This document shows, in pieces, positions 53,112 to 62,235 of a stretch of DNA of 64,000 nucleotides; position 1 is the first letter of the stretch; each line of letters opens with the position of its first letter. Position numbers and translations under genes: made by a program. The DNA lies in the NCBI GenBank assembly GCA_002868865.1, contig PKUC01000055.1, forward strand, positions 1 to 64,000, written 5' to 3'. The notes beneath the pieces were generated by a model. That model did no database searches and was not told the origin of the DNA. It saw nothing but the letters and a program-made list of their open reading frames with translations. Source of the stretch: Desulfuromonas sp. Its GTDB lineage: Bacteria > Desulfobacterota > Desulfuromonadia > Desulfuromonadales > Geopsychrobacteraceae.

Positions 53112-55517
53112 TTAACGAATTTCCGCCTCAAGCTGTCGGCAAAGGGTCTGCGTCAGCTTGCCATGCGCCTTGCTGACCTCTTCTTCGGTGAGGGTTTTTT
53201 CTGTCGAACGGTAGCGGACACGAACCGCCAAACTCTTCTTGCCCTGAGGAATCCCCTTACCTGCGTAGACATCAAAGATAACCGCACCTTCGATATTTTT
53301 AACCTTGGTCCGGTTGATAATGTCCATGACATGTGCAGCGGGCACCGCCTCATCGAGCAACAGCGCACTGTCGCGCAGAACATCAGGGTAACGGGACAAC
53401 GGCTGGAACGTATTAAAATCGCCAGCTACGGCGAGCAGATTCTCGACGTCCACTTCCAGCAGAAAGACCGGCTGATCGATATCGAACGCTGCCAGCACCT
53501 GAGGATGAATCTCGCCGACGCTGCCCAACACCTGTTGGCCGGACGTCATTCGGCAGGATTTCCCCGGATGAAGATACGGCTCGAGGTGATCGGCCACGAA
53601 CTGGACATCGTCAACACAGACCGCATTGAACAGGTCCTCGGCAACACCTTTGAGATCGTAAAAATCGATCGACTCACCACCCTGCGACCATCCCTCAGGA
53701 TCACGCCGGCCACAGGCCACCGCGGTCAAAGTCAGGCGCTCATCGCAGACGCCATCGGTCTTCGGCAAGAACACCGGTCGCAATTCGAACAACCGCAGAT
53801 CGGTACTGCGATAGGCCAGATTACGAGCGACCGTCTCTAACAGGCTGGGAATCAGGCTGGTACGCATCACCGCCTGATCTTCTGACAGGGGGTTGAGAAT
53901 CTTTACCTGCTGGCGACGTGGATCGTCCCGTGCCACCGCTAATTTTCCAACGGCGTCGGCCGCATAGAACGAGTAATTCATCGCCTCGGAAAAACCACAG
54001 GAGACGATACCGTTGCGCAGTTCCCCCTGAATCTGCTGTCTGCGCTGTGGCGGGGTCGCATCCACGGTTCCGACCGGCATGGTCACCGGAATCCGGTCGT
54101 AACCGTAGAGTCGGGCGATCTCTTCGATCAAATCGACCTCGCGCTCCAAATCAGGGCGGAAGCTCGGCACCGTCACCTGCAGAGAATCCTGAGTGCCGCC
54201 TTCTTCGACCTGCAAACCGATCGATTGCAGCATCGCACCAACAGCGTCACGATCCACGGAGATATCGAGCAGCGCCCCAACCTTGGCAACACTCAGCGTC
54301 AGGTTCGGCGTCTGCAACGGTTGCGGGTAGGCATCGATCACCCCGCTCAGGACTGCGCCCTGCCCCAATTCGGCGATCAGGCTTGCAGCCCGATCGAGGG
54401 CGACCGGAATCATATCGATATCGGCACCCCGCTCGAACCGGTGGGAGGACTCGGTGTGCAGTCCATGGCGCTTGCTCGTGCGCCGGATAGCCGTCGGCTT
54501 AAAGTAGGCCGCCTCAAGAAGAATCGTCTCGGTATCGTCCTGCACCTCAGAATTCAAGCCGCCCATCACTCCGGCCATGGCAACCGCTTTAGCGCCATCA
54601 CAGATCATCAGATCTTCAGCGATCATGCTGTGCTTCTGGTCATCAAGCGTGGTAAAGGATTCACCGTCCGTAGCCCGTTTAACCACGATGCGGCCTTCTT
54701 CAAGAAATCTGAAATCGAAGGCATGCATCGGGTGTCCCAATTCCATCATCACGAAGTTGGTGACATCGACCACATTGTTGATGGAGCGCATCCCCACCGC
54801 TTCCAGACGGCGAACCATCCAGTCGGGCGACGGGCCGATCTTTACATCCTTGATCATCCGTGCGGCATAGCGCGGGCAATATTCACCGTCCTCGATCACC
54901 ACAGAGGTTTTGTCCGTAATCTTCTCTTCGATTTCAGTAATTTGGGGAGTCGGCAGGCGCAGCGTCTGGCCGCACATAGCGGCGACTTCTCGGGCCACAC
55001 CGACCACGCTGAGACAGTCGGGCCGGTTGGGAGTCAGACCGATCTCAATCATAAAGTCCTTAAGATCGAGAGCCTCAAAAACAGGCTGGCCGAGCTGCAA
55101 TTCCGGAGACAGAATCATGATCCCGGCAGCCTCTTCGGCAATGTTCAGCTCTTTTTCTGAGCAGAGCATTCCCATGGACACCTGGCCGCGGATCTTTGAT
55201 TTTTTGATCTTGAAATCTCCGGGGAGAACCGAACCCGGTTGTGCCAGAGCGACATAATCGCCGGTCCGGTGGTTTGACGCACCACATACAACCTGCACCA
55301 CTTCGGTGCCGTTGTTGACCTGACAGACGGTCAGCTTGTCGGCATCGGGGTGCCTTTCTACCGATTCGAGCTTGGCAACCACCACCGAATCGAGCCCTCC
55401 ACCGATCTCTTCGAGGGCATCGACCTCAAGACCAGCCATGGTCAGGCGGTCACACAGCTCCTGGGGGCTGTAATCAAAATCAACAAATTCCTTCAACCAG
55501 TTATACGTTACAATCAT
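53112..55517 (-). CDS. pheT: phenylalanyl-tRNA synthetase beta subunit
   Basis: The 801-aa beta subunit of the PheRS tetramer. It has an N-terminal tRNA-binding (EMAP/OB) domain (SVERHPDADKLTVCQVN), B3/B4 editing region, B5 domain, the inactive catalytic-like core and a C-terminal FDX-ACB anticodon-binding domain (RYPDVLRDSALLLDEAVPAAHVMDII). Length is typical. It follows pheS by 21 bases. Confidence 0.97.
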   Translation of the reverse strand: MIVTYNWLKEFVDFDYSPQELCDRLTMAGLEVDALEEIGGGLDSVVVAKLESVERHPDADKLTVCQVNNGTEVVQVVCGASNHRTGDYVALAQPGSVLPGDFKIKKSKIRGQVSMGMLCSEKELNIAEEAAGIMILSPELQLGQPVFEALDLKDFMIEIGLTPNRPDCLSVVGVAREVAAMCGQTLRLPTPQITEIEEKITDKTSVVIEDGEYCPRYAARMIKDVKIGPSPDWMVRRLEAVGMRSINNVVDVTNFVMMELGHPMHAFDFRFLEEGRIVVKRATDGESFTTLDDQKHSMIAEDLMICDGAKAVAMAGVMGGLNSEVQDDTETILLEAAYFKPTAIRRTSKRHGLHTESSHRFERGADIDMIPVALDRAASLIAELGQGAVLSGVIDAYPQPLQTPNLTLSVAKVGALLDISVDRDAVGAMLQSIGLQVEEGGTQDSLQVTVPSFRPDLEREVDLIEEIARLYGYDRIPVTMPVGTVDATPPQRRQQIQGELRNGIVSCGFSEAMNYSFYAADAVGKLAVARDDPRRQQVKILNPLSEDQAVMRTSLIPSLLETVARNLAYRSTDLRLFELRPVFLPKTDGVCDERLTLTAVACGRRDPEGWSQGGESIDFYDLKGVAEDLFNAVCVDDVQFVADHLEPYLHPGKSCRMTSGQQVLGSVGEIHPQVLAAFDIDQPVFLLEVDVENLLAVAGDFNTFQPLSRYPDVLRDSALLLDEAVPAAHVMDIINRTKVKNIEGAVIFDVYAGKGIPQGKKSLAVRVRYRSTEKTLTEEEVSKAHGKLTQTLCRQLEAEIR

Positions 55518-55538
55518 AAGTCCAGTCCTTCCTCAATC

Positions 55539-56555
55539 TCAAAACTGCTTGAGGAAACGCAGGTCATTTTCAAAGAACAGCCGCAGGTCGTTAACGCCAT
55601 ACTTGAGCATGGCGATCCGCTCCAGCCCCATGCCGAACGCGAAACCGCTGTAAGCCTCAGTGTCATAATCGACCGAGTTAAACACCGCCGGATCGATCAT
55701 GCCGCAGCCAAGGATTTCCAGCCAACCGGTTTTACTGCAGACCCGGCAGCCCTCACCGCCACAGATGACGCAGGCGATATCGACTTCGGCACTCGGCTCG
55801 GTAAAAGGGAAAAATGATGGTCGAAAGCGAACCGCAAGCCCCTCACCGAAAAATTCATTGAGGAAGTGGGTGAGAATCCCCTTCAGGTCGCCGAAGGTCA
55901 CCTTTTCATCGACCAGAAAACCTTCAATCTGATGAAACATCGGACTGTGGGTCAGGTCGGAATCACGCCGATAGACAGTCCCTGGTGCAATGACCCGCAC
56001 CGGTGGTTTGTGCCGCATCATGGTGCGAATCTGCACCGGCGAGGTATGGGTCCGCAGCACCAGATCATCGGTGATATAAAAGGTGTCCTGCATATCGCGG
56101 GCAGGATGATCCTTGGGGATGTTGAGGGCTTCGAAATTATAGAAGTCCTGCTCAATCTCCGGTCCCTCTTCGACCATAAAACCAAGACGGGAAAAGATAT
56201 CGACGATCTCTTCGGTCACCAGAGTCACCGGATGTTTGCTGCCGGAGGTAGAACGTCGGCCCGGGAGAGTCACATCGATCTTCTCGTTGGCCAGCTTTGC
56301 GTCAATCGCCTGCTGCCGCAGGATGCTCTGACGCTCTATAAAGCTGGACTCAAACTGATCCTTGAGGGTATTGACAAGACTGCCGATCATCGGCCGCTCA
56401 TCGGCCGAGAGATCTCTCATCCCCTTCATCAGTTCGGTCAACGTCCCCTTTTTACCGAGAAAACCAACCTTGACGTCCTGCAGGCTTTTTTCATCATCAG
56501 CCTTCAGTAGCGCCGCCAGCACATCCTGTTGCAACTGTTCCAATCGTTGTTTCAT
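55539..56555 (-). CDS. pheS: phenylalanyl-tRNA synthetase alpha subunit
   Basis: The 338-aa catalytic subunit, a class II synthetase. A coiled-coil N-terminus is followed by motif 2 ([22 protein letters not shown]) and motif 3 ([18 protein letters not shown]). A cysteine cluster [12 protein letters not shown] before motif 3 is typical of this bacterial type. It is separated from rplT by a strong terminator, so it has its own promoter, not clearly recognised; no Phe-rich leader peptide is seen. Confidence 0.97.
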   Translation of the reverse strand: MKQRLEQLQQDVLAALLKADDEKSLQDVKVGFLGKKGTLTELMKGMRDLSADERPMIGSLVNTLKDQFESSFIERQSILRQQAIDAKLANEKIDVTLPGRRSTSGSKHPVTLVTEEIVDIFSRLGFMVEEGPEIEQDFYNFEALNIPKDHPARDMQDTFYITDDLVLRTHTSPVQIRTMMRHKPPVRVIAPGTVYRRDSDLTHSPMFHQIEGFLVDEKVTFGDLKGILTHFLNEFFGEGLAVRFRPSFFPFTEPSAEVDIACVICGGEGCRVCSKTGWLEILGCGMIDPAVFNSVDYDTEAYSGFAFGMGLERIAMLKYGVNDLRLFFENDLRFLKQF

Positions 56556-56642
56556 CGATCTATCCAGATATCGCAGAAAACTTCATTCCGTGACAGCGAA
56601 GCTCCGCAGGCAAGGGTTTGAGATGTTACAGGGCGTTAAAAC

Positions 56643-56677
56643 AAAAAAAAGGAGATGGGCGCAGGCCACATCTCCTT
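56643..56677 (-). terminator. intrinsic terminator after rplT
   Basis: A 9-bp stem (AAGGAGATG / CATCTCCTT) with an 11-base loop, followed on the minus strand by eight T. It ends the infC-rpmI-rplT transcript. Confidence 0.93.
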
Positions 56678-56695
56678 AAAGCGACAGTCGTTCAG

Positions 56696-57052
56696 TTACT
56701 GCAGCTGGCCCTTGGCGGTTTCAGCGACAACGCTAAAACCTGCAGGGTCATTGACAGCCAAGTCGGCCATGATCTTACGATCGAGGGCGACATCGGCTTT
56801 TTTGAGGCCATGGATCAAACGGCTGTAGCTGATGCCGTTTTCACGGGCAGCGGCGTTGATCCGTGCAATCCACAGGGCTCTGAAGTCCCGCTTGCGGACA
56901 CGGCGATCGCGATACGCGTAATTCAGGGCACGGTCGACAGCCTCTGTCGCTGAACGGAACAGCTTACTGCGTGCGCCACGATAGCCTTTTGCCAACTTCA
57001 GGACACGATTACGCCGCTGTCTGGCTTTAAATCCTCTTTTTGCTCTTGGCAT
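56696..57052 (-). CDS. rplT: 50S ribosomal protein L20
   Basis: The 118-aa L20, needed for early 50S assembly and often an autogenous repressor of its operon. The N-terminus [33 protein letters not shown] is diagnostic. It follows rpmI after a 103-base spacer with several hairpins, and ends before a strong terminator. Confidence 0.97.
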   Translation of the reverse strand: MPRAKRGFKARQRRNRVLKLAKGYRGARSKLFRSATEAVDRALNYAYRDRRVRKRDFRALWIARINAAARENGISYSRLIHGLKKADVALDRKIMADLAVNDPAGFSVVAETAKGQLQ

Positions 57053-57155
57053 CTCACTTCTCCTTCGCTTGAGTTGTTACGGCTCATGCCGCAGCCGGAT
57101 CTGAAGGGGGAGATCGTCCCCACAGTTCACGGCGTTTCTGCTAAACAGAAACCGT
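57053..57155 (-). promoter_or_regulatory. structured rpmI-rplT spacer, possible L20 operator
   Basis: The 103-base spacer is longer than usual. On the minus strand it can form GTTTCTG-N5-CAGAAAC (57152-57134), a GGGGA/TCCCC hairpin near 57111-57124, and a small GGC/GCC hairpin before the rplT SD. L20 represses its own operon through such structures in other bacteria; here the role is inferred. Confidence 0.35.
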
Positions 57156-57353
57156 TTACAGATACGGAATCAACTGTGCCACGTTCCGCTCATCGGACTT
57201 GTGGATACAGCTGGCTTTACGCAGATTCCGCTTACACTTGGTCGTCTTCTTGGTCAGAATGTGGCTGGTAAACGCCTTGTTCCGACGGATTTTGCCAGTG
57301 CCAGTTTTGCGAAAGCGCTTCGCGGCACCACGGTTGGTCTTGATCTTAGGCAT
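57156..57353 (-). CDS. rpmI: 50S ribosomal protein L35
   Basis: The 65-aa L35. It starts [24 protein letters not shown], followed by [17 protein letters not shown], as usual for the family. It lies between infC (50-base gap) and rplT. Confidence 0.97.
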   Translation of the reverse strand: MPKIKTNRGAAKRFRKTGTGKIRRNKAFTSHILTKKTTKCKRNLRKASCIHKSDERNVAQLIPYL

Positions 57354-57403
57354 TACAAATTCTCCTGTTCCCTGCTATTTTTATTCTGTGCCGGTAATCC
57401 GGC

Positions 57404-57919
57404 CTATTTTTTTATCGGTCCCAGCACCATCGACATGAACCGGCCCATTTTATTCGGTCGCGATTCAACCTGTCCGATGTCCTTTAGCGCCTCAACCGCT
57501 TTCTCCAGTTGCAGCATCCCCCGTTCGGGATGGGCATTTTCACGACCACGGAACATGATGGTCAGCTTGACCTTGTTCCCCTCTTCGAGAAAACGTCTGG
57601 CGTGCTTGACTTTGAACTGAAAGTCGTGCTCGTCGGTTTTGGGCCGCATCTTGACTTCTTTCAGTTCGACGCGGACCTGCTTTTTCTTTGCTTCAGACGC
57701 TCTCTTGGCCTGCTGGTATTTGTACTTGCCGTAATCCATGATTCGGCACACCGGAGGTTGTGCCCCCGGGGACACCTCGACCAGATCCAGACCCTGTTCC
57801 GCAGCCGCCGCCAACGCAGCAGCAATGCTCAGGATACCCAGCTGCCCCCCTTCATCGTCGATCACCCTGACCTCACGGGCCCGGATGTCTTCGTTGATGT
57901 TTGTCTCCTGCTTAGCTAT
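57404..57919 (-). CDS. infC: translation initiation factor IF-3, AUA start
   Basis: IF-3 prevents premature 50S joining and checks the start codon. The track starts at a GTG (57865), but the conserved N-terminus NINEDIRAREVRVI lies upstream in frame. No ATG, GTG or TTG fits there; an ATA at 57919 has GAGGAGG 7 bases upstream, giving MAKQETNINEDIRAR and 171 aa. Rare starts (AUU, AUC) are typical of infC and support autoregulation by IF-3. The C-terminal domain (FRGRENAHPERGM) is normal. An ATC seven codons later is a second possible start. Confidence 0.95.
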   Translation of the reverse strand: MAKQETNINEDIRAREVRVIDDEGGQLGILSIAAALAAAAEQGLDLVEVSPGAQPPVCRIMDYGKYKYQQAKRASEAKKKQVRVELKEVKMRPKTDEHDFQFKVKHARRFLEEGNKVKLTIMFRGRENAHPERGMLQLEKAVEALKDIGQVESRPNKMGRFMSMVLGPIKK

Positions 57920-57932
57920 GGGTCTGCCTCCT
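57917..57932 (-). promoter_or_regulatory. infC ribosome binding site and AUA start codon
   Basis: The minus strand reads GAGGAGG, seven bases, ATA. The same bases contain an out-of-frame 7-codon ORF (ATG AGG AGG ... TAA, 57935-57912) that overlaps the SD. Confidence 0.6.
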
Positions 57933-58029
57933 CATGTCTTCACTCTGCTTATGTCCCCGCGATACGCCATGTGCGGGCACAACGTCAAACAAACAGACAG
58001 GAACAGAGTTCAACCCGTTCCTGCACACA

Positions 58030-59946
58030 CTAACGATAGTGACGAACCTCTTCCTCGACAAAGCTGATAAAATCAGCCACCGAGGTCGGCTCGAGATTTT
58101 TACCATTACGGAAACGCGGGGTCACCCGTGATTCTTCCATCTCACGGTCACCGATCACCAGCATGTAAGGCACCTTGCCCAACTGCGCTTCACGGATCTT
58201 GAAGCCGAGTTTCTCATTACGCAGATCGATATCCGCCCTGATACCTGCCGTCTTGAGCTGCTGATAGACATCCTGCGCATAATCTGCCTGATTATCTGTC
58301 ACATTCAAGACAACAACCTGAACTGGCGAAAGCCAGAGTGGGAAGCTGCCGGCATAATGCTCGATCAGAACACCGATGAATCGCTCGATCGATCCGAGGA
58401 TAACGCGGTGAAGCATGACCGGTCGATGTTTCTCACCATCTGCACCGACATAATTGAGGTCAAATCGCTCAGGCAGGGTAAAATCGCACTGGATTGTAGC
58501 ACACTGCCATTCCCTGTCAAGCGCGTCCTTGAGCTTGACATCGATCTTCGGACCATAGAAAGCGCCGTCCCCCTCATTGACCTCAAAATCCTGCCCGCTA
58601 TCCTTAAGCGCGCTCATCAGAGCGCTGGTCGCACGCTCCCAGTCTTCGTCGCTGCCGATCGATTTCTCCGGACGGGTGGAAAGCTCCATACAGTACTCAA
58701 ACCCGAAGATCTTGGCGACATCCTGCACAAATGCCATAACGCCCTTCACTTCGGCATCGATCTGGTCGGGGCGGCAGAGAATATGGGCGTCATCCTGGGT
58801 AAAGCCGCGAACCCGCAACAGACCATGAAGAACACCAGATTTTTCATGGCGATGGACCGTCCCCAGCTCGAAATAGCGCTGTGGCAGGTCACGGTAAGAG
58901 CGGATCTTTGATTTAAAGATCAGCATATGGGCGAGGCAGTTCATCGGCTTGATACCGTAGCTCTGCTCATCGACCTCGGTGAAATACATATTTTCGCGGT
59001 AATTGTCGTAATGGCCAGAGGTCTGCCACAGCTCAGTCTTGAGAATCTGCGGCCCCATGACGATGTCGTAGCCGCGCTTGAGGTGTTCTCTGCGCTCGAA
59101 GTCTTCGATCAGGGTGCGCAGCAACGCCCCCTTAGGGTGCCAGATCACCAGACCGGCGCCGGCTTCCTCATTGAACGAAAATAGATCCAGTTCCCGACCG
59201 AGCTTGCGATGATCACGCTTGCGCGCCTCTTCGAGACGGTTGAGATAACTTTTCAGATCCTTATTGTTCTGAAATGCGGTCGCATAAAGACGCTGCAGCA
59301 TGGCGTTCTTTTCATCACCACGCCAGTACGCGCCAGCCACGCTGGTCAATTTGAACGATTTGATCAGGCCGGTACGGGGAAGGTGCGGCCCACGGCACAA
59401 GTCGACAAAATCTCCCTGCCGATAGAGCGATACAGTCTCTTCACCGAGGTCTTCGATCAGCTCGACCTTGTAGTCTTCGCCCATCTCGCGAAACAGAGCA
59501 ATGGCCTCTTCACGGCTGATCTCTTCGCGGGTAATCGGCTGGTCGGCCTTGGCCAGCTCGGCCATGGTCTTTTCGATCTGTTCAAAGTCTTCCGGGGAGA
59601 ATTTTTTGCTGTCGCTGTAAAAATCGTAGTAGAAGCCATTTTCGATCGCGGGACCGATGGTGACCTGAACGTCGCGGCCATACAGAGATTTGACGGCCTG
59701 CGCCATCAGGTGGGCACAGGAGTGACGGACAATCTCCAGCGCTTCGGGTGCATTCTGGGTGATCAGCTCAAGCTTACCGGAACCGGGAAGCGGTCGGTTG
59801 ATATCGATCAGTTCGCCATCGAGACGTGCGGCAACGGATTGCCGGGCCAAGCCTTCGCCGATTCCCTTGGCCAGATCATAAGCCGTCGATCCAGACGCGA
59901 CATCTTTTACCGAACCATCTGGAAGCTCTATCTGCAGTGTACTCAT
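58030..59946 (-). CDS. thrS: threonyl-tRNA synthetase
   Basis: The 638-aa class II synthetase has an N-terminal TGS domain, the SAD/editing domain ([16 protein letters not shown]), and a catalytic core with the zinc Cys in DLCRGPHLP, motif 2 ([26 protein letters not shown]) and motif 3 ([21 protein letters not shown]), followed by an anticodon domain. Length is normal. GGGAG lies 7 bases before the ATG. The terminator of tRNA-Val lies only 15 bases upstream, so thrS expression may depend on read-through or attenuation. infC follows after about 110 bases. Confidence 0.97.
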   Translation of the reverse strand: MSTLQIELPDGSVKDVASGSTAYDLAKGIGEGLARQSVAARLDGELIDINRPLPGSGKLELITQNAPEALEIVRHSCAHLMAQAVKSLYGRDVQVTIGPAIENGFYYDFYSDSKKFSPEDFEQIEKTMAELAKADQPITREEISREEAIALFREMGEDYKVELIEDLGEETVSLYRQGDFVDLCRGPHLPRTGLIKSFKLTSVAGAYWRGDEKNAMLQRLYATAFQNNKDLKSYLNRLEEARKRDHRKLGRELDLFSFNEEAGAGLVIWHPKGALLRTLIEDFERREHLKRGYDIVMGPQILKTELWQTSGHYDNYRENMYFTEVDEQSYGIKPMNCLAHMLIFKSKIRSYRDLPQRYFELGTVHRHEKSGVLHGLLRVRGFTQDDAHILCRPDQIDAEVKGVMAFVQDVAKIFGFEYCMELSTRPEKSIGSDEDWERATSALMSALKDSGQDFEVNEGDGAFYGPKIDVKLKDALDREWQCATIQCDFTLPERFDLNYVGADGEKHRPVMLHRVILGSIERFIGVLIEHYAGSFPLWLSPVQVVVLNVTDNQADYAQDVYQQLKTAGIRADIDLRNEKLGFKIREAQLGKVPYMLVIGDREMEESRVTPRFRNGKNLEPTSVADFISFVEEEVRHYR

Positions 59947-59960
59947 CGACCGACTCCCGA

Positions 59961-59988
59961 AACAAAAAGAGGCATCCTAAGATGCCTC
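59961..59988 (-). terminator. intrinsic terminator between tRNA-Val and thrS
   Basis: An 8-bp perfect stem (GAGGCATC / GATGCCTC) with a 4-base loop. On the minus strand it is followed by TTTTTGTTT, ending 15 bases before the thrS ATG. Confidence 0.9.
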
Positions 59989-60016
59989 GGCTGGGAACAA
60001 CTCATTTATCGTCGGA

Positions 60017-60091
60017 TGGTAGGCACGGGCGGGATTGAACCGCCGACCCCTTCCGTGTCAGGGAAGTGCTCTCCCACTGAGCTACGTGCCT
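60017..60091 (-). tRNA. tRNA-Val (anticodon GAC)
   Basis: On the minus strand AGGCACG pairs with CGTGCCT, and the 3' CCA is encoded. The D-arm AGCTCAGTGGGAGAGC and T-arm GGCGGTTCAATCCCGCC are canonical. The anticodon stem is CTTCC/GGAAG with loop CTGACAC, giving GAC, which reads GUC/GUU. Confidence 0.97.
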
Positions 60092-60108
60092 GCAACCAAC
60101 CGGCGACT

Positions 60109-60138
60109 CTTGTAACAAATCGGATTCTCAGCTGTCAA
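60109..60138 (-). promoter_or_regulatory. sigma-70 promoter for tRNA-Val
   Basis: Minus-strand TTGACA (60138-60133), 18 bases, TACAAG (60114-60109). The expected start is about 10 bases before the tRNA. Confidence 0.55.
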
Positions 60139-60292
60139 GGAATTATTCATACCAAGCCCTGTTTTTCACATTTATGACCAGTCCCTAGTCCGGAACAGTG
60201 ATCGCCGCGCAGATAAAAACTTGCGGGGAACGGATCCGGTGCTTATCTTACGTGAAGAAACAACCGATTCATCACCACAATAGGAGATCACC

Positions 60293-62179
60293 GTGCAGAC
60301 CATCGACCAACTGATCCACGACAGCTGTCAAAAGCACCCGGACCGGGTCGCCCTGCGCCACAAAACCGGAGGCATATGGCGCGATCTGACCTACCGGACC
60401 CTCTGGAGCACGATCGAATCTCTGGCCGCAGGGCTCTCCGCCCAGGGCCTGTCGAGGGGGGGGCACGCCGCCCTGCTGGCGCCCTCATCGCCCCGCTGGG
60501 TCGAAGCCTATCTGGCGATTCTGCGTCTCGGTGCGGTGGCGGTTCCCATCGACAAGGAGTTAAAAACGACCGAGCTCAAGCATATTCTCAATGACTCCGA
60601 TTCGAGCCATGTTTTTGTCGGCTCTGCCGAACTAGACAGACTGCTGGAGATCGTCCCTGAACTGCCGACGCTTAAAAAGATCATCGTTCTCGATAATGGC
60701 GAACAGACCCACGCCTGCCACGACAGCATCGGTGCGATCCTCGAACAGCTCACCGACGCATGGCGTGATCTGACGGAAACCGTTGAGATCCCTGCCGAAA
60801 AACAGCAAAGGATCGAATCGCTGGCGTCCGAATCACACCGCCTGCTCAGCGGACAACCACAGCAAGACAACAATCCGCGCGGGGAAAAAAATCTCAATTT
60901 CTTTGCCCGCGAAGAAGAAACCCGTCGCCGCCTGCTGCGGGACAACGCCCTTATCGGTTTGCGAGAGTTAAGCGGCACCCCGCCACTACCGGCAGCGGAT
61001 CACCGTGCCGAAGCCTGCGCCGTCATCCTTTACACCTCGGGGACCACAGGGCGCTCCAAGGGGGCGATGCTCAGTCACTTCAATATCGTTAGCAACATCC
61101 TCGGTGCCAGTCGTCACTTTTCCCTCGACCAGTCGATCTCAACCCTCTCCTTCCTCCCGATCAACCATGTTTTTGAACAGGTCTGCGGCATTCTGTTGCC
61201 GCTATCCCTCGGAGGGCGAGTCGCCTTCGCCGAATCGATCAAAAAGCTCGGCGACAACCTTGGCGAAATCAGACCGACCTTTCTGCTCGGGGTCCCCGCT
61301 GTCTATCGTCTGCTGCACGACCGCATCATGAAAACCATCAACGCCAAATCGCTGTCGAGGACCCTGTTCCGGCTGCCGCTGACCCGTAAACTCGTCAGTG
61401 GAAAGATCCAGCAGTCTCTCGGCAGACAGACCATCTTCGTCAGCGGTGGCGCCGCCCTCGACCCGGCCATCGCTACAGGGTTCAAGGCCCTGGGCCTAAC
61501 CCTGCTGCAGGGGTACGGCATCACCGAAACCTCGCCGGTGCTGGCCGCCGAAAGCCCCGACAGGCTCAAACCGGGAACCGTCGGCCTGCCGCTGGACAAT
61601 GTCGACATCCGCATCGATCAACCGAACCCGGAAGGCGTCGGGGAGATTCTCGCCAGAGGACCCAACATCATGCTCGGCTACTACAAGAACCCTCAGGCGA
61701 CGGCAGAGGTCCTAAGCGATGGCTGGTATCGTACGGGAGATCTGGGCCGAATAAACAGCGACGACACCCTGTCGATCTGCGGGCGGGTCAAGAACCTGAT
61801 CGTCACCCCCAACGGGAAAAACGTTTACCCCGAAGAGGTCGAAAACGAACTGCTGCACAGCCCCTATATCGCCGAAGCGATGGTCTACGGGCACAAGGTC
61901 AGCGCAACGGCAGAGGAGGTTTACGCAGCGATCTATCCCAATGAAGAACAGATATACGCCTACGAGCAGGAGCGGGGCAAGGGACCGCTCACCGCCGCAG
62001 AACTGGACAGCCTGATCCGCAGCGAAGTGCTGGCGACAGGCCAGCAACTCGCCGACTACAAGCGGATCAAGAAGTTCATCCTGCGCAGCGACGAATTCCC
62101 CAAGACCACGACGAAAAAGATCAAGCGCTACGCGGTCGAACCACAGAGTTCACAAACCGACGGCGCTGACGGAGAATAA
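60293..62179 (+). CDS. long-chain acyl-CoA synthetase (AMP-forming)
   Basis: Activates fatty acids to acyl-CoA through an acyl-adenylate. The 628-aa ANL-superfamily protein has the AMP-binding P-loop ILYTSGTTGRSKGA, SFLPINHVFEQ, the A5 motif GYGITETSP, and the YRTGDLG and GRVKNLIVTPNGKNVYPEEVE motifs. It contains a hydrophilic insert of about 70 residues before the P-loop (around 160-230). The start is a GTG with AGGAG 7 bases upstream. Monocistronic, ended by a strong terminator. fadD would be the usual name, but chain-length preference is unknown. Confidence 0.92.
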   Translation: MQTIDQLIHDSCQKHPDRVALRHKTGGIWRDLTYRTLWSTIESLAAGLSAQGLSRGGHAALLAPSSPRWVEAYLAILRLGAVAVPIDKELKTTELKHILNDSDSSHVFVGSAELDRLLEIVPELPTLKKIIVLDNGEQTHACHDSIGAILEQLTDAWRDLTETVEIPAEKQQRIESLASESHRLLSGQPQQDNNPRGEKNLNFFAREEETRRRLLRDNALIGLRELSGTPPLPAADHRAEACAVILYTSGTTGRSKGAMLSHFNIVSNILGASRHFSLDQSISTLSFLPINHVFEQVCGILLPLSLGGRVAFAESIKKLGDNLGEIRPTFLLGVPAVYRLLHDRIMKTINAKSLSRTLFRLPLTRKLVSGKIQQSLGRQTIFVSGGAALDPAIATGFKALGLTLLQGYGITETSPVLAAESPDRLKPGTVGLPLDNVDIRIDQPNPEGVGEILARGPNIMLGYYKNPQATAEVLSDGWYRTGDLGRINSDDTLSICGRVKNLIVTPNGKNVYPEEVENELLHSPYIAEAMVYGHKVSATAEEVYAAIYPNEEQIYAYEQERGKGPLTAAELDSLIRSEVLATGQQLADYKRIKKFILRSDEFPKTTTKKIKRYAVEPQSSQTDGADGE

Positions 62180-62182
62180 AAA

Positions 62183-62212
62183 AAAGCGGGTCGACAGAGG
62201 CCGGCCCGCTTT
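62183..62212. terminator. intrinsic terminator between the acyl-CoA synthetase and hom
   Basis: An 11-bp stem (AAAGCGGGTCG / CGGCCCGCTTT, one G-U pair) with an 8-base loop. A-rich on one side and T-rich on the other, it can serve both convergent genes. Confidence 0.85.
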
Positions 62213-62235
62213 GCTGTTTATCGCTCGTGTATCCG

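Noticed and set aside
56556-56642. pheM-like leader peptide and attenuator before pheS
   Set aside because: The only terminator belongs to rplT; no short Phe-rich ORF follows it.
59947-60016. T-box leader for thrS
   Set aside because: There is room for only one hairpin between tRNA-Val and thrS; no specifier loop or T-box sequence.
59209-60177. 322-aa plus-strand ORF
   Set aside because: Antisense to thrS and runs across tRNA-Val; not compatible with a gene.
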